Below are positions 44,031 to 59,200 of a stretch of DNA of 64,000 nucleotides, one piece after another. Numbering within the stretch: the first letter of the stretch is position 1; the number at the start of each line of letters is the position of its first letter. The translations under genes and the position numbers were made by a program. The stretch is from Pseudomonas cichorii (GTDB taxonomy: Bacteria > Pseudomonadota > Gammaproteobacteria > Pseudomonadales > Pseudomonadaceae). Under the pieces are notes generated by a model. The model saw nothing but the letters and a program-made list of their open reading frames with translations, did not search any database and was not told where the DNA came from. Location: NCBI RefSeq assembly GCF_018343775.1, contig NZ_CP074349.1, forward strand, positions 3,090,001 through 3,154,000, written 5' to 3'.

Positions 44031-44281
44031 TACAGTGAGCAAGCGTTCCTCTAATTTTCAGCCATGGCTCCCCGGAAGCGCCCGGAACCCAGGCACGAGA
44101 TGGTTTGCTCGCTTGCGCATTCCTCTCTCGAAAAGCCGGTTCACCGACAGCGACCGCCGAGACGACTTTTTTGACCGAACCTCATGATTCGTCACGCCGA
44201 TGGGTAATGTCCGCATTACAGCCTGGCTGCCCACCGCCCGTAGACGAGCCTTCACTGACTGCGCGATACAGGTGATCCGAC

Positions 44282-47200
44282 ATGGCCTCGTCCACTCCCC
44301 AGATGCTTGAACAAGAAACCCCGTCGTACGGGCTCGCTTCCGTACAGCAAGGTATCTGGCTCGATCAAATGGCCCATCCCGAATTGCCCTACTACAACAT
44401 CGGCATGGCAATGGAGATCCGTGGCGAAATCGACGTGCCGCTGTTCGAGAAGGCCATCCAGCTGGTGGTGGAACGTCACGATTCCCTGCGCCTGAGTTTC
44501 GGCGTGCAGGACGGAGTGGCCTGCCAGCGGGTTCTGCCTCAGGTCGATGTAGCGCTGGAAGTGGTGGATTTTTCCAACGAGCAGGATCCTGAGAAAGTCG
44601 CCAGGGCGTACCTGCGTGAAGAGTTTCGCCGCCCTTTCCCGTCGCTGACCGGCGTACTCTGGAGCGTTCGTCTGGTCCGTTGCGGGCCTCAGTTGTATTA
44701 CTGGCTGACCCGTTATCACCACCTGATGACCGATGGCATCAGCGTCATGCTCATGGGTCGCGCCGTTGAACAGGCCTATAACGGGTTGCTGATTGGCGAA
44801 GACGATCCGGCCCAGGGTCCTTCCTATCTATCTTTCCTCGAAGAGGATCGTGGCTACCTGGAATCGAGCCGTTTCGAGCGGGACCGGGCGTTCTGGCAGG
44901 AAGTCTTCGCCGAGCTGCCACCGCCGCTGCTGCAACAGCGTTTCGCAGTACCGGGCAGCGGCATTGCACCGAGCGCCCAGGTGCAGACGATGATGCCGCG
45001 CAAGCTGTTCAACGATCTTGCCGAGTTCGCCACAGGCCAGGGGTTGTCCCTGGCTCACGTGTTCATGACGGTCATCAGCACCTATTTCTGCCGCACCACC
45101 GGCGTCGACTCCATCGTGATCGGCATGCCGGTACACAACCGCACCAATGCCCGGCAGAAAGCGACTGTGGGCATGTTCTCATCGGTCAGCCCGATCCGCC
45201 TGGAAGTCGACACCCAGGCTTCGCTTGTGGATCTGATGCAAGTCACGGCGGCCCAGTTGCGCCGTTGCTATCGACACCAGCGCTTCCCGATTGCCGAGCT
45301 CAACCGCACCCTGAAGCTGGCCCAGGAAGGTCGTCGGCAGTTGTTTGACATATCGATCTCGTTTGAAAGCCTCAATGGCGACGCAACGCTGGGCGGTCAG
45401 GAAACCGAGATTTTTACCCAGGACAACGGTTACGAACGTCTGCCACTGGCAATCTTCGTCCGTGACTACCATGCCTCGGATGACGTTTACCTGGACTTCA
45501 ACTTCAACACCGCCTTCTTCACTCGGGAGGAAGTCCAGATCATTCAAGGCCGCATGGTGTCGATGTTCGAAGCGCTTATCGAACACCACGCACTGCCTGT
45601 CGCACAATTTCCGATCATGCCGCAGACCGAGCAGGATCGCGTGCTGCATACCTTCAACGCGACCCGGCATGATTACCCTCGCGACGAACTGATCCATGGC
45701 CTGTTCGAGCAACAGGTCGAGCGTACGCCTGACGCTGCTGCGGTCAGCGATCACAACGGCCAGTCATTGAGCTACGAAACGCTTAACCGACGCGCCAACC
45801 AGTTGGCCCATCAACTGATCAAGCAAGGCGTAACACCGGACTCCCGAGTCGCCGTGGCCCTGCGCCGCAGCAACGAACTGGTGGTGGCGCTTCTGGCAAT
45901 CCTCAAGGCCGGTGGTGCTTACGTGCCGATAGATCCGGACCTGCCAGACAACCGTCGGGACTACATGCTTGACGACAGCTCTCCCGTGGCGATGCTGACC
46001 TGCGAGGCCTTGCTGGATGACGTCGCCCGTGCAGATATTTCCGTGCTGCTGGTGGACGAAAATGTCGACCGCTCTGCGTTCCCGGATACCAACCCGAACC
46101 CGGCATTGCTGGGCCTTGAAGCCACGCACCTGGCCTATGTGCTGTATACCTCCGGCTCTACCGGCAAACCCAAAGGCGTGATGAACGAACATCGCGGCGT
46201 AGTCAACCGCCTGCTCTGGGCCCGCGACGAATACCGGGTCAATGAAACCGATCGTGTACTGCAGAAAACGCCTTTCGGCTTCGACGTGTCGGTCTGGGAG
46301 TTCTTCCTGCCTTTGCTCACTGGTGCTCATTTGTACATGGCCCGCCCCGGCGGCCATCAGGACCCTGGCTATCTGGCCCAGGTGATGCGCGAACAGAACA
46401 TCACCCTGCTGCATTTCGTCCCTTCGATGCTGGAAGTGTTCCTGGAGCATGGCGACAACCAGGGCTTCAGCGCACTGAGTCGTGTGCTGTGCAGCGGCGA
46501 AGCCTTGCCTCGCAGTTTGCAGAAGCGTTTCGAGGAACAACTGGCACCGGTCGAGCTGCATAACCTTTACGGCCCGACGGAAGCGGCCATCGACGTCACG
46601 TCATGGCAGTGCCTCCCGAGCGACGAAGGCGACAGCGTGCCCATTGGCCGACCTATCGCCAATATCCAGATTTACATCCTCGACCCCCATGATCAGCCGA
46701 CACCTGTAGGCGTGGCTGGAGAGATCAACATTGGCGGCGTGGGGGTTGCCCGTGGCTACCTGAACCTGCCTGAACTGAGCGCCGGACGCTTTGTCCGTGA
46801 TCCGTTCTCCACTGACCCGGATGCCCGTCTGTACAAGACCGGTGACCTGGGCCGCTGGCTGGATAACGGCGCGGTGGAGTACATCGGGCGCAACGACTTC
46901 CAGGTCAAGATCCGTGGCCAGCGTATCGAACTGGGCGAGATCGAAGCCAAGCTGGCCTTGCACGAGGCCATCAAGGAAGCCGTGGTACTGGCCCGCGACG
47001 AGGCCTCAGGAGAGAAACGTCTGGTGGCCTATTTCACCTCGACCAGCGACTCGCCACTGGATATCCGTGAGCTGCGCGATCACCTCCAGGCCCAGCTTCC
47101 CGCCTACATGGTGCCTGCGGCTTATGTCGGCCTGGCAACCCTGCCGCTGACCGGCAATGGCAAGCTGGATCGTGGCCTGCTGCCTGCACCGACCGCGAGC

Positions 47201-50200
47201 GACGTGATCAGCCGACGCTATGAAGCGCCTCAGGGCCAACTGGAAAGCGCCCTGGCCGAACTGTGGCAAAACCTGTTGAAGGTTGAACAGGTAGGACGCG
47301 AGGATCATTTCTTCGAGCTGGGCGGCCATTCGTTGCTCGCCATTCAACTGATCTCCCAGATGCGCCAGCAACTGTCCATCGAGCTGGATCTGGCCGAGCT
47401 GTTTGCCCACCCGACCCTCGCTGATCTGGTAAAAATGGCAGCAAGCGCCGGTAAAAGCAGCCTGCCGGACATCACGCTGGCTGACCGTGACGCCGACCTG
47501 CCCATGTCCTTCGCCCAGCAGCGCCTGTGGTTCCTGGCACAGATGGAAGGTGCCAGCGAGGCCTATCACATGCCGGCGGGCCTTCGCCTGCGCGGCGTAC
47601 TCGATGCTTCAGTACTGCAAAACGCTCTGGACCGTGTGGTGGAGCGTCATGAAGTATTGCGCACACGTTTCGTGCCGCATGCCACCGAGCAGGCAGTGCA
47701 AGTCATCGATGCCAAGGGTGCAGGCTTTACCCTGAAACGCATCGACCTGTCGGGTCAGGCCGATGCAGAACTGCAAATGCAGACTCTGGCTCGTCAGGAA
47801 GCTCTGGCACCTTTCGATCTGGAGCGCGGCCCACTGGTACGTGGCACCCTGATTCGCCTGGGTGAAACCGAACATGTGTTGCTGGTGACCCTGCACCACA
47901 TCATCTCCGATGGCTGGTCGATCGGTGTGCTGACCCGTGAAGTGGCAGCGCTCTATGACGCCTTGCGCCAGGGCCATGTCGATCCCTTGCCGCCGCTTGC
48001 GCTGCAATACGCCGATTACGCCGCATGGCAGCGCCGCTGGCTGACCGGCGAAGTACTGGAGAAGCAAAGCCGCTACTGGAAGGAAACCCTGGCCGACGCA
48101 CCAGCTCTGCTGACCTTACCCACCGACCGGCCACGTCCGGCGGAGCAGAACTACAACGGCGCCAGCCTGCCGGTGAACTTTGACGAAGACCTGACCCAGG
48201 CACTCAAGACCTTGGGGCAACGTCACGGCACAACCCTGTACATGACCGTGATGAGCGCCTGGGCTGCATTGCTCAGCCGCCTTTGCGGCCAAGACGAAGT
48301 GGTGATCGGCTCGCCCATGGCCAACCGGACCCGTGCCGAAGTCGAGCCCTTGATCGGCTTCTTCGTGAACACCCTGGCGATTCGTGTCGACACCTCGGGG
48401 CAACCCGATGTCGGATCGCTGCTGGCACGGGTCAAGGCCCAGACCCTGGCTGCCCAGCGTCATCAGGACCTGCCTTTCGAGCAGGTCGTGGAAATCGTCA
48501 ATCCATTCCGCAGCCTGTCTCACACCCCGATCTTCCAGGCCATGCTCAGTTGGCAGGACACTGGCGTCGGCCAGGCCGCACTGGGCGAGCTGCAACTGGA
48601 AGACCTGGGCCTGTTGAACGACATCGCCAAATTCGACCTGTCCCTTGATCTGGGTGAAGACAACGGGCGCCTGAGCGGCAACCTCGAATACGCCACTGCC
48701 TTGTTCGATGAAGCCACGGTTCAGCGTTATCTCGGTTACCTGGAGCGCGTCCTGAGGGCCATGGCCGCCGACGACAGCTCCGTCGTGGAACATATCGCCC
48801 TGCTCGACGCCAATGAGCGTCAGCAGGTCCTGCAGGATCTGAACCCCGCCCGCACGCCCTACCCTCACGACCAGACTATCCATCGTCTGTTCGAGGATCA
48901 GGCCGGCCTGCGCGGCGATGAACTGGCGGTGGCTTTCGAGGGCCAGCGTCTCAGTTACAGCGAACTCAACCGGCAGGCCAACCGCCTGGCCCATCATCTT
49001 ATCGGCCTCGGAGTCCGACCAGACGACCGGGTGGCGATCTGCGTAGAACGCAGCGCACGAATGGTGGTGGGTCTGCTGGGTATCCTCAAGGCTGGCGCAG
49101 CCTATGTGCCGCTGGACCCGGATTATCCTGAGCAACGCATTGCCTACATGCTGCAAGACAGCACGCCCTCGGTGCTGGTCAGCCAGCACGAAGTACTGGG
49201 GCGCGTGCCACAACTGACGATTCCGCTGGTGCTGCTGGACGAGCCCATCACGGGCCGCGATGACAATCCGGTCATTACCGATTTGCGGCCCGAACATCTG
49301 GCCTATGTGATCTACACCTCCGGCTCCACAGGCAACCCGAAAGGCGTGATGGTCGAACACCGTGCGCTGGTCAACTACAGCCTCGATGCAGCCCGTCTGT
49401 TCAAACTGAGCACCCGGGACACTGTGCTGCAACAGAACACCCTGAACTTCGACCTTTCCATCGAAGAAATCTTCCCGGCCCTGCTGTCAGGCGCAACCCT
49501 GAAACCGAGTCGCAACCTGTTCGGTACCCGCCAGGAGGACGACGAGCCAGTCGCGACCATGGTGCACATGACCGCCGCCCATTGGCACACAATGGTGGGC
49601 GAATGGCACCTGAATGCTGCCCTGGCCGAAAGACAACTGAAAAACGTGCGCCTGATCAACGTGACCGGCGATGCGTTATCTGCACAAAAGCTGCAGCAGT
49701 GGGAAGGCATCCGCCCGTCCCATGTAAAGCTGGTCAATACCTATGGCCCTACCGAGGCGACGGTGTCCTGCACCGCCGCCTATGTTCAGGGCTCTGCCGA
49801 AGCCAGCGAAGCCAGCGGCAATGCCACCATCGGCACCCCCATGGCCAATACCCGGATCTACCTGCTGGACGGGCAACAACAGCCTGTCCCTTTTGGCGCT
49901 TCGGGAGAAATGTTCATTGGCGGCGATGGCGTCGCCAGAGGCTATCTGAACCTGGATAGCGTTACCCGGGAGCGCTTCCTGGCTGATCCGTTCAGCGATC
50001 AGCCGAATGCACGGATGTACAAGACCGGCGACCTCGCCCGCTACCTGCCGGATGGACGCATCGAGTACCTGGGCCGTAATGACTTCCAGGTCAAGGTACG
50101 AGGCTTCCGCATCGAACTGGGGGAAATCGAGGCTCGTTTGGGCAGCCTGCCGGGGATCAAGGAAGCGGCCGTCATTGCCCGCGCCGATAGCGCAGGTGAA

Positions 50201-53200
50201 AAACGCCTGCTGGCTTATGTGGTTCCCCATGAAGGCCAGAGCATCGATGCTTCACAACTGCACGCGCAACTGACGCCGCTGCTGGCTGAATACATGATGC
50301 CCGCTGCGTTCATGAGCCTGTCGGCCTTCCCGCTGACCGCCAACCGCAAGCTGGACCGTCAGGCGCTGCCCGAGCCCACCGCCGATGCCTACGCCAATCG
50401 CGTACACGAAGCGCCGGAAGGTGCCACCGAAACCCTGCTGGCGCAGGTCTGGCAAGAAGTTCTCGGCGTTGAAGCGGTCGGTCGCAACGATCACTTCTTC
50501 GCCCTGGGCGGACACTCACTCAAAGCCGTCAGCCTGATCGAGCGCCTGCGTGAGCAAGGGCTGGTGGCCGATGTACGAGCGGTCTTCAGTGCCCCACTGC
50601 TGCGGGACATGGCCAAGGCCATCGACGGCAGCAGCGACTCGCTGTTCGTCGCCCCGGCGAACCTGATTCCCGATGGCTGCACGGCGCTGACACCAGACAT
50701 GCTGCCGCTGGTGCAATTGAGCCAGCCGCAACTCGATACCCTCGTCCGGCGCGTGCCGGGCGGCGCAGAGAATATTCAGGACATCTACCCGCTGGTGCCT
50801 CTGCAGCAGGGCATTCTCTATCACCACATGCTGGGGCATGAAGGCGACGCCTATCTGGTGCGTTCGATGATCGAGTTCGACGACCGTACCCACCTGGATG
50901 CCTTTCTCGATGCCTTGCAGCAGGTCATCGACCGCCACGACATCCTGCGCAGTGCCGTGCAATGGAGCGGTCTGCCACAAGCGGTGCAGATCGTGCAGCG
51001 CCAGGCCACCTTGCCGGTCGAGACACTGGTACTCAAAGGCAACTCGACAGCCCTTGAACAACTGCAACAGGCCAGCGACCCGCGCCACCTGCGCATGGAC
51101 CTGACCAAGGCTCCGCTGCTCAGTGCCCGGATCGTCCAGGATCCGCAATCCCGGCGCTGGCTGCTGGCATTGCTCGATCATCACCTGATCAGTGACCACG
51201 TCAGCCTTGCCATCATTCTCGAAGAAATCCAGACGATCATGCAGGATCGCAGGGATAAGTTGCCGGTGCCGCTGCCATACCGTGATTTCGTTGCCCAGAC
51301 CCTGGCCAGTACACCAGAGATTCACGAAGCCTATTTCAGCGAACGCCTGGCAGTCATCGATACACCGACCGCGCCTTTCGATCTGCTTGATATACAAGGC
51401 GACGGAGCTGACGTCAGCGAAATCAGCCAGTATCTGGAGCCGGAACTGGCACAGGCCATCCGCGAGCAGTCCCGCCGTCAGGGCATGACACCGGCCGTGT
51501 TGTTCCACGCCGCCTGGGCACAGGTTCTGGCCCGCTGCACCGATCAGAGCGACGTGGTGTTCGGCACGGTGGTGTCGGGTCGACTGCAAGGTTCGTCCGG
51601 CTCCGAACGGGCGCTGGGGGTTTTCATCAATACCCTGCCGGTGCGTATCAGCCTTGCCGGGCAAGGCACTCAAGAGCTGGTCAGGGAAGTGGCCCGGGAT
51701 CTTGGCCAGTTGCTGGGTCACGAACAGGCTTCCCTGGCGCTGGCCCAGCGTTGCAGCGGTGTTCCGGCGTCCCTGCCGCTGTTCACCACCCTGCTCAACT
51801 ATCGCCATCAGACCGATGGCGGGTCCCTGGCCAATGACGAAGCCGTACTGCAATGGAATGGCGTGCGCTTCCTCAGCAACGAAGCACGCACCAACTACCC
51901 GATTGAAGTTGCAGTGGCCGATGAGGGCCAAGGATTCTCCCTGACCACCCAGACAGCCGCTGGCGTCGATCCCCACAGGGTCGCCAGCTATTTCATTCAG
52001 GCGGTCACGACACTGGTGGAAGCTCTGGCACAGACGCCGCTGCGTCTGGCAGAAACCCTTGACATCCTGTCCGAAGCCGAGCGCCAGCAGGTGCTGACCG
52101 GTTTCAACCAGACCGCCAGCGACTTCGGTACACCTCGCCCCTTGCCGGTGCTGTTCGAGGAGCAGGTCAAGGCACAGCCCAATGCCATTGCTCTGGTTTA
52201 CGAGCAACAGCAGCTCACCTATGCCCAGCTCAACCGCCGCGCCAACCAGTTGGCCCAGCGTCTGCTGGTGCACGGCATTCAGCCTGAACAACGGGTCGCC
52301 ATCTGTGCGGACCGTGGCGTCGAGATGATCGTCGGTCTGCTGGCCGTGCTCAAGGCCGGCGGCGCCTATGTACCGATCGACCCCAACCACCCTGCCGATC
52401 GCATCGCCTTTATTCTCAAGGACAGTGCCGCTCGCCTGTTGCTGTGCCAGAAAGCCCTGACACCTCACCTGCCTGCGACACGCTATTGCCCGGCGCTGAT
52501 TCTGCTCGATGAGCATGACCCGGCACTTATCGACAACGACCCACAATACGACGAGAACTTCGACCCTGAATCCTTGGGCCTGACAGTCGAAAACCTGGCT
52601 TATGTGATCTACACCTCCGGCTCCACCGGGCAGTCCAAAGGCGTGATGGTCGAACACCGTTCAGTGTTCAACTTCAGCCACGTCATGGCGCGTACTACCC
52701 ACGCCCATTGCCCGCCACAGGCTAATGTGGCGCTCAATGCCGGGTTCTACTTCGACATGTCCATCAAGGGCATCGCCCAGCTGTTCTTCGGTCATCGCCT
52801 GATCATCATTCCATCGCTGATCCGTGCCAGCGGCCATGAACTGCTGGATTTCCTCGAAAAACATCAGGTCCATGCCTTCGATTCCACACCGTCGCAACTG
52901 GATACCCTATTGGCGGCTGGCCTGCTTGAGCGTCGCAGTTATCAACCGGTCAGCGTCCTGCTGGGTGGTGAAGCCCTGAATGCCGCAACCTGGGACAAAC
53001 TGCGCCAGAGCCGGAACATTCATTTCTACAACATGTACGGCCCGACCGAATGCACAGTGGATGCATCCCTCGGACTGATCAGCGAACTGGGCGAGCGCCC
53101 GAGCATCGGCAAGCCGCTGTCCAACATGCAAGTGTTGGTACTCGACAAGCGTGGCCAGCCAGTGCCGGTGGGCGTGACCGGCGAGCTGCATATCGGCGGT

Positions 53201-56200
53201 GCCGGTGTGGCCCGCGGTTACCTGAACAACCCGCAGTTGACTGCACAGCGTTTTGTCTCCAACCCGTTCTCCAGTGATCCACACGCCCGCCTGTACAAGA
53301 CTGGCGACCTGGGTCGCTGGAAAGCCGACGGCAGCCTGGAATATGCAGGCCGCAACGACTTCCAGGTCAAGATCCGCGGTTTCCGTATCGAACTGGGCGA
53401 GATCGAAAGCGCGCTGCTGGCCTCTGCCTCGGTGCGTGAGGCCGTGGTGATTGCTCGTGAAGACAACCCGGGCGAAGCCAGCAGCAGCCGCTTGGTGGCC
53501 TACGTCTGTGGCGAACCGACTTCTGCCGAAGAACTGCGGGCACGGTTGATCAAGCGCCTACCGGAATACATGGTCCCCAGCGCCTTCGTGCAACTGGACG
53601 CCATGCCGCTGACCGCCAACGGCAAGCTCGACCGCCGTGCCCTGCCCGCTCCGGGTCAGGATTCCCTGGCCAGCCGTGCCTATGAAGCGCCACAGGGCGA
53701 AGTGGAACAGGCCATTGCCAGAATCTGGCAGGAGCTGCTGCACGTCGATCAGGTCGGCCGCAATGACGGTTTCCTGGAACTGGGCGGCCACTCTCTGCTG
53801 AGCGTTCAGTTGCAGGCCCGACTGCACACCGAACTGGGTGTTGAAATCGATCTGCGCACGCTGTTCGCCCAGTCCTCGTTGCAGGAACTGGCGGCCTATG
53901 TCGCCAAGGCCGATCACTCCCGCTCGCAACCCATTCCTCTGGCGGATCGGCAGCAGCCATTGCCGGTGTCCCTGGCCCAGCAGCGTCTGTGGTTCCTCGA
54001 CCAACTGGACCACAGCGCCGGTGCTGCCTATCACATTCCGGCACTGCTGCGCCTGAACGGTGAGCTGAACCGCAATGCCCTTCAACAGGCGCTGGACAGA
54101 ATCATCGAACGCCACGAAAGCCTGCGCACAACCTTCGAGCGCCATGGCACACAAGTACTTCAGCGTATTGCAGCACCAGACAGCATCACCATTAGCGAAA
54201 CCGCGATCAGCCAGGCGCTGGACAACGAAGCCCTGCAACACATGGCCGCACAGGAAGTGAGCAAGCCTTTCGATCTGGCCAAAGGCCCGTTGTTCAGGGC
54301 TCATCTGGTACGCCTGAGCGATAGCGAGCATCGACTCTGGGTAACCCTGCACCACATCATTTCCGACGGTGTCTCCATGGGCGTGCTGATCGATGAGTTC
54401 AGCGCGCTCTACAATGCTTTCGCCAAGGACGAGGCCGATCCGCTGCCTGCTCTGGCCATCCAGTACGCCGACCATGCCGTCTGGCAGCGGGAGTGGCTGT
54501 CGGGTTCACGCCTTCAGGCGCAAAAAGATTACTGGCAGCAGCATCTGCAGGGCGCACCGACCCTGCTCGAACTGCCTACCGACCGCCCTCGTCCGCTGGT
54601 CCAGAGCCATGCAGGCGGGCAATACAACGTCGTGCTGCCCACCGAGCTGACATCCGGGCTCCGCGCCCTGAGCCGTCGTCATGGCAACACCCTGTTCATG
54701 ACGCTGATGGCGGGCTGGGCAGCATTGCTGTCACGCCTGAGCGGACAGACCGACATTGTGGTCGGCACCCCGGTCGCCAACCGGCAACGCGAGGAAACCG
54801 AATCGCTGATCGGCTTCTTCGTCAATACCCTGGCGATCCGTGTACGGCTGGACGACGAACCAAGTGTCACGCAACTGCTTGAGCAAGTGAAAGCCAGCAC
54901 GCTTGGGGCTTTCAGCCATCAGGAACTGCCTTTCGAGCATGTGGTGGAAACCCTGAACCCGGAACGCAGCCTGGGCCACAGTCCGGTCTTCCAGAGCATG
55001 CTGGCTTTGAGGAACGGCGACGCCGAACCGGTTCTGCAACTGCCGGGGCTGACGCTGAGCGCTGAGCATTACGAGCACCGCAGCACCCAGTTCGACCTGT
55101 CGCTGTCCCTGACCGATGACGGCACCGACCTGACCGGCAGCGTGGAATACGCCAGCGATCTGTTTGACGACAGCACCATCGCCCGTTTCATGTCCCACTT
55201 CCAGACCTTGCTGGAAGGCCTGCTGGGTAACGATCTGCAAGCGGTCAGCCGCCTGCCGCTGCTCAACGAGGAAGAACGCGAACAAGTGCTGCATGGCTGG
55301 AACGCAACCGAGCGGCCGTTGCCGGGCAATCCCTGCATCCATGAACTGTTCGAGCAGCAGGTCCGCAATCAGCCTGACGAACTGGCACTGATCTTTGAAG
55401 ATCAGCACCTGAGCTACGCCGAACTGAACGCCGAAGCCAACCGCCTGGCCCATTACCTGCTGGCCACCGGTATTCAACCCGATGACCGGGTGGCACTGGC
55501 CGTCGAGCGCAGCCCGCGCCTGATCGTCGCTTTGCTGGCGATCCTCAAGGCAGGTGCGGCGTATGTGCCGCTGGACCCGGCTTACCCTGCCGAGCGCCTG
55601 GCGTACATGCTGAGCGACAGCACGCCGCGGGCCTTGCTCTGTGAGCACGCTGCCCTGCAACGTCTGGGCGAGTTACCCGCCGACCTGCAAGTGATTGCCC
55701 TGGATGACGAGTTCCAGCCCTGGACCACGCTCGATGACAGCAACCCGGATGCTTCGGCACTGGGCCTCAGCGCATCGAACCTGGCTTATGTGATCTACAC
55801 CTCCGGCTCCACCGGTAAACCAAAAGGCGTAATGCTTGAACATGCGGGCCTGCGCAACGAAGTCGAGGCCATCTGCGGGCTGACCGGCCTGATCGCGGGT
55901 GAACGCTCGCTGCAATTCGCCTCGGTCAACTTCGACGCCTCCACCGAAGAGATTTTCGGCGCACTGGTCAGCGGTGCCACGCTGGTCTTGCGCAGCGATG
56001 CCTGGCTCACCTACGCCAGCAACTTCTGGGCCTTGTGTGCAGAAAACAGTCTGAATGTGGTGAGCCTGCCCACACGCTTCTGGCAACAGCTGGCTCAGGA
56101 CCAGAAAGCGCCGATTCCCGAGCATGTGCGGGTGGTGGTCATCGGCGGCGAAGAATTGAGCACCGAGGCCGTTCAGCAGTGGTTTGCACGCGCCGGTCAT

Positions 56201-59200
56201 ACCCCGAGACTGCTCAATACCTACGGCCCGACCGAGGCGACCATCGTGACGACTGCGGCTGAAGTCCGGCCACAGGACACCCCGAACCGCTGCATCGGAC
56301 GGCCACTGGCCAATACCCGGGTCTACGTCCTCGACCGCCATGGCGAGCCGCTGCCCACCGGCGTGGTCGGTGAGCTGTATATCGCGGGTGCCGGGGTTGC
56401 GCGTGGCTACCTCAACCAGCCGCAAATGAGCGCCGAGCGCTTCCCGGTCTGCCCGTTCAGTGAAGATCGACAACGCATGTACCGCACCGGCGACCTGGGT
56501 CGCTGGCTGCCGGACGGAACCTTGCAGTTCCTGGGGCGTAACGACGATCAGGTCAAGATCCGGGGCTTGCGCATCGAGCTGGGTGAAATCGAAAACGCCC
56601 TCGCCGCCTGTCCGGGCGTGCGTCAGGCGGTGGTCCTGGCCAGGGATGACAGCCCGGGACAGACCAAAGGCCTGCAACTGGTCGCCTACCTGTGCGGCGA
56701 ATCGCTGGTCGTGGAGCAATTGCGCACGCAACTGCTCGAACGACTTCCCGAGTTCATGGTGCCCAGCGCCTTCGTTCAACTGGATGCCTTGCCGCTGACC
56801 CCCAACGGCAAGCTCGACCGCCGCGCATTGCCGGCCCCCGATCAGCAGGCTTTCGCCACCCGCCGGGACGAAGCGCCACAGAGCGAGACCGAAATCCTGC
56901 TTGCCACGCTCTGGCAGGAACTGCTGGGGCTGGAGAAAGTCGGTCGCCATGACCGGTTCTTCGAGCTGGGCGGTCATTCGCTGATGGCGGTCACGCTGAT
57001 TGATCGCCTGCGTCAATTGGGCCTGAATGCTGACGTGCGCAGCGTATTCACCGCGCCAAGCCTGCATGAACTGGCCGCAACCCTGCAGCACGGCAACGTA
57101 TTGCAATTCGAGACCCCGGCCAACCCGATAAAGGACGGTTGCACGGAACTGACCCCGGACCTGCTGCCGCTGGTAGAACTCAGCCAGTCGCACATCGACC
57201 GAATCGTCAGTCAGATACCCGGCGGCGCGGCCAATATTCAGGACGTCTACCCACTGGTGCCTTTGCAGCAGGGCATTCTGTTCCACCACCTGCTGGGCCA
57301 GGAAGGCGACACCTATCTGGTGCGCTCGGTTCTTGAGTTCAGCGAGCGGGCCTCCCTCGATGCATTCCTGGATGCCCTGCAACAGGTCATCGACCGCCAT
57401 GACAGCCTGCGCACCTCGGTGCACTGGAACGGCCTGCCGCAGCCGTTGCAAGTGGTACAACGCACAGCGCAACTGACCGTCAGCAACCTGGACTTCACGG
57501 GCGACGACATTCGTGGGCAACTGGACCACGCCACTGACCCGAGTCGGCTCCGTATCGACCTGGGCAACGCACCACTGATCCATGCCCATGTCACCCGGAA
57601 TACGGGAAGCTGGTTGTTGACGCTGCTCGACCATCACATCATCAACGACCATGTCAGCCTGGGCATCGTCCTCGACGAAATCCGTACCATCATGAAGGGC
57701 GACGCCGACCTGTTGCCTGAGCCACAGCATTACCGCGAGTTTGTCGCCCAGACCCTGGCCAGCCCGGTGGAACTGCACGAGGATTATTTCCGTCGGCGTC
57801 TGGCAGACGTGGACAGCCCGACGGCACCATTCGACGTGCTGGAGGTAGAGAGTGATCTTCAGAATCACATCCTGACCCTGGACGAAGACTTCACCCGACA
57901 ACTGCGCACCCAGGCCAGAAACCGTGGCGTGCTGCCTGCCACGATCCTGCATGCAACCTGGGCAATGGTGCTGGCACGTTGTACAGGCCGCGACGACGTG
58001 GTGTTCGGCACCGTGCTGTCAGGCCGGCTGCAAGGCGGTGCCGGGGCGCAAAGTGCCGTGGGCATGTTTATCAATACCCTGCCGGTGCGCGTGCAACTGG
58101 CAGGACGCAACGTCCAGGAATTGATCAGCGCAACGCATCAGGACCTGAGTGAGCTGCTGGGTCATGAACAGGCAGCACTGACCACCGCCCAGCGTTGCAG
58201 CAGCATCGAAACCGGCACCCCGCTGTTTACCGGCCTGCTCAACTACCGCCAACACGCACAGGCTGATGGACTGGCGGACTGGCCGGGCATTCGGGTCCTG
58301 ACCGATGTGGACAATGGCGACTATCCGCTGTCGCTGTCGGTGGACGACTATCCGCAGCACCTGAAACTCACCCTGCAATGCGTGCCGGTCATCGGTGTTC
58401 AGCGTATCGCTGACATGACCCTCAAAGCCTTGAGGCTGTTGGTTCAGGCTCTGGCGGACAGCCCTGGCACCGAGCTGAGCGATCTGGACCTGCTGCCGGA
58501 TGAAGAACGCCAGCGCGTGCTGGTCGAACTCAACCGGACCCAGGTTCCTTACCTGCAGGAAGCCCTTATCCACCAGCTCTTTGAAGCCCAGGTGCAGCGC
58601 CAGCCCGAGGCCATTGCCGTGCAGGCCGGCGAGCTGAGCCTGAGCTATCAGGTACTCAACCGTCAGGCAAACCACGTTGCCCATCAGTTATTGGCGCAAG
58701 GTCTTCAGCCGGATGATCGGGTTGCCTTGCTGCAGGAGCGTGGCCCTGAACTGATTATCGGCATGCTCGGCATTCTCAAGGCCGGTGGTGCCTATGTGCC
58801 GCTGGACCCCAACTACCCGACCGAGCGACTGGCACATATCGTCACCGACAGCGCACCAAAGGTCCTGCTCAGCAAGGCAGAACTGCTTGACTCACTGCCT
58901 GAACTGTCGATCCCGACACTGCTGATCGACGCCGAATCCATTGCACAGGACAGCCCGGCACAGGAGCACAACCCGGATCTGGCGTTGAGTTCCAGAAACC
59001 TGGCCTACGTGATCTATACCTCGGGTTCGACCGGCCTGCCCAAAGGCGTAATGATCGAGCATCGCAGCCTGGTCAATTACAGCCTGGACGCAGCCAGCCT
59101 GTTCGAGCTGACATCAGGCGACCTTGTGTTGCAGCAGAACTCGCCGAACTTCGACCTGTCAGTCGAGGAGATTTTCCCGGCCTTGCTGGCAGGTGCCACG

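Larger units (their letters stand above)
43852..44281. promoter_or_regulatory. Divergent promoter region between aspH-like and syrE-like genes
   Basis: 430-bp intergenic region with no gene. Two syr-syp-type boxes lie at 43964-43983 (degenerate) and 44011-44030 (exact core), centred 47 bp apart. The rest (44031-44281) is long leader sequence up to the synthetase ATG, whose ribosome site AGGTGA is weak. Confidence 0.7.

Noticed and set aside
50516..52657. 713-codon and 55673-57952 759-codon minus-strand frames inside the SyrE-like gene
   Set aside because: Antisense to intact C/E and A domains; composition typical of shadow frames.
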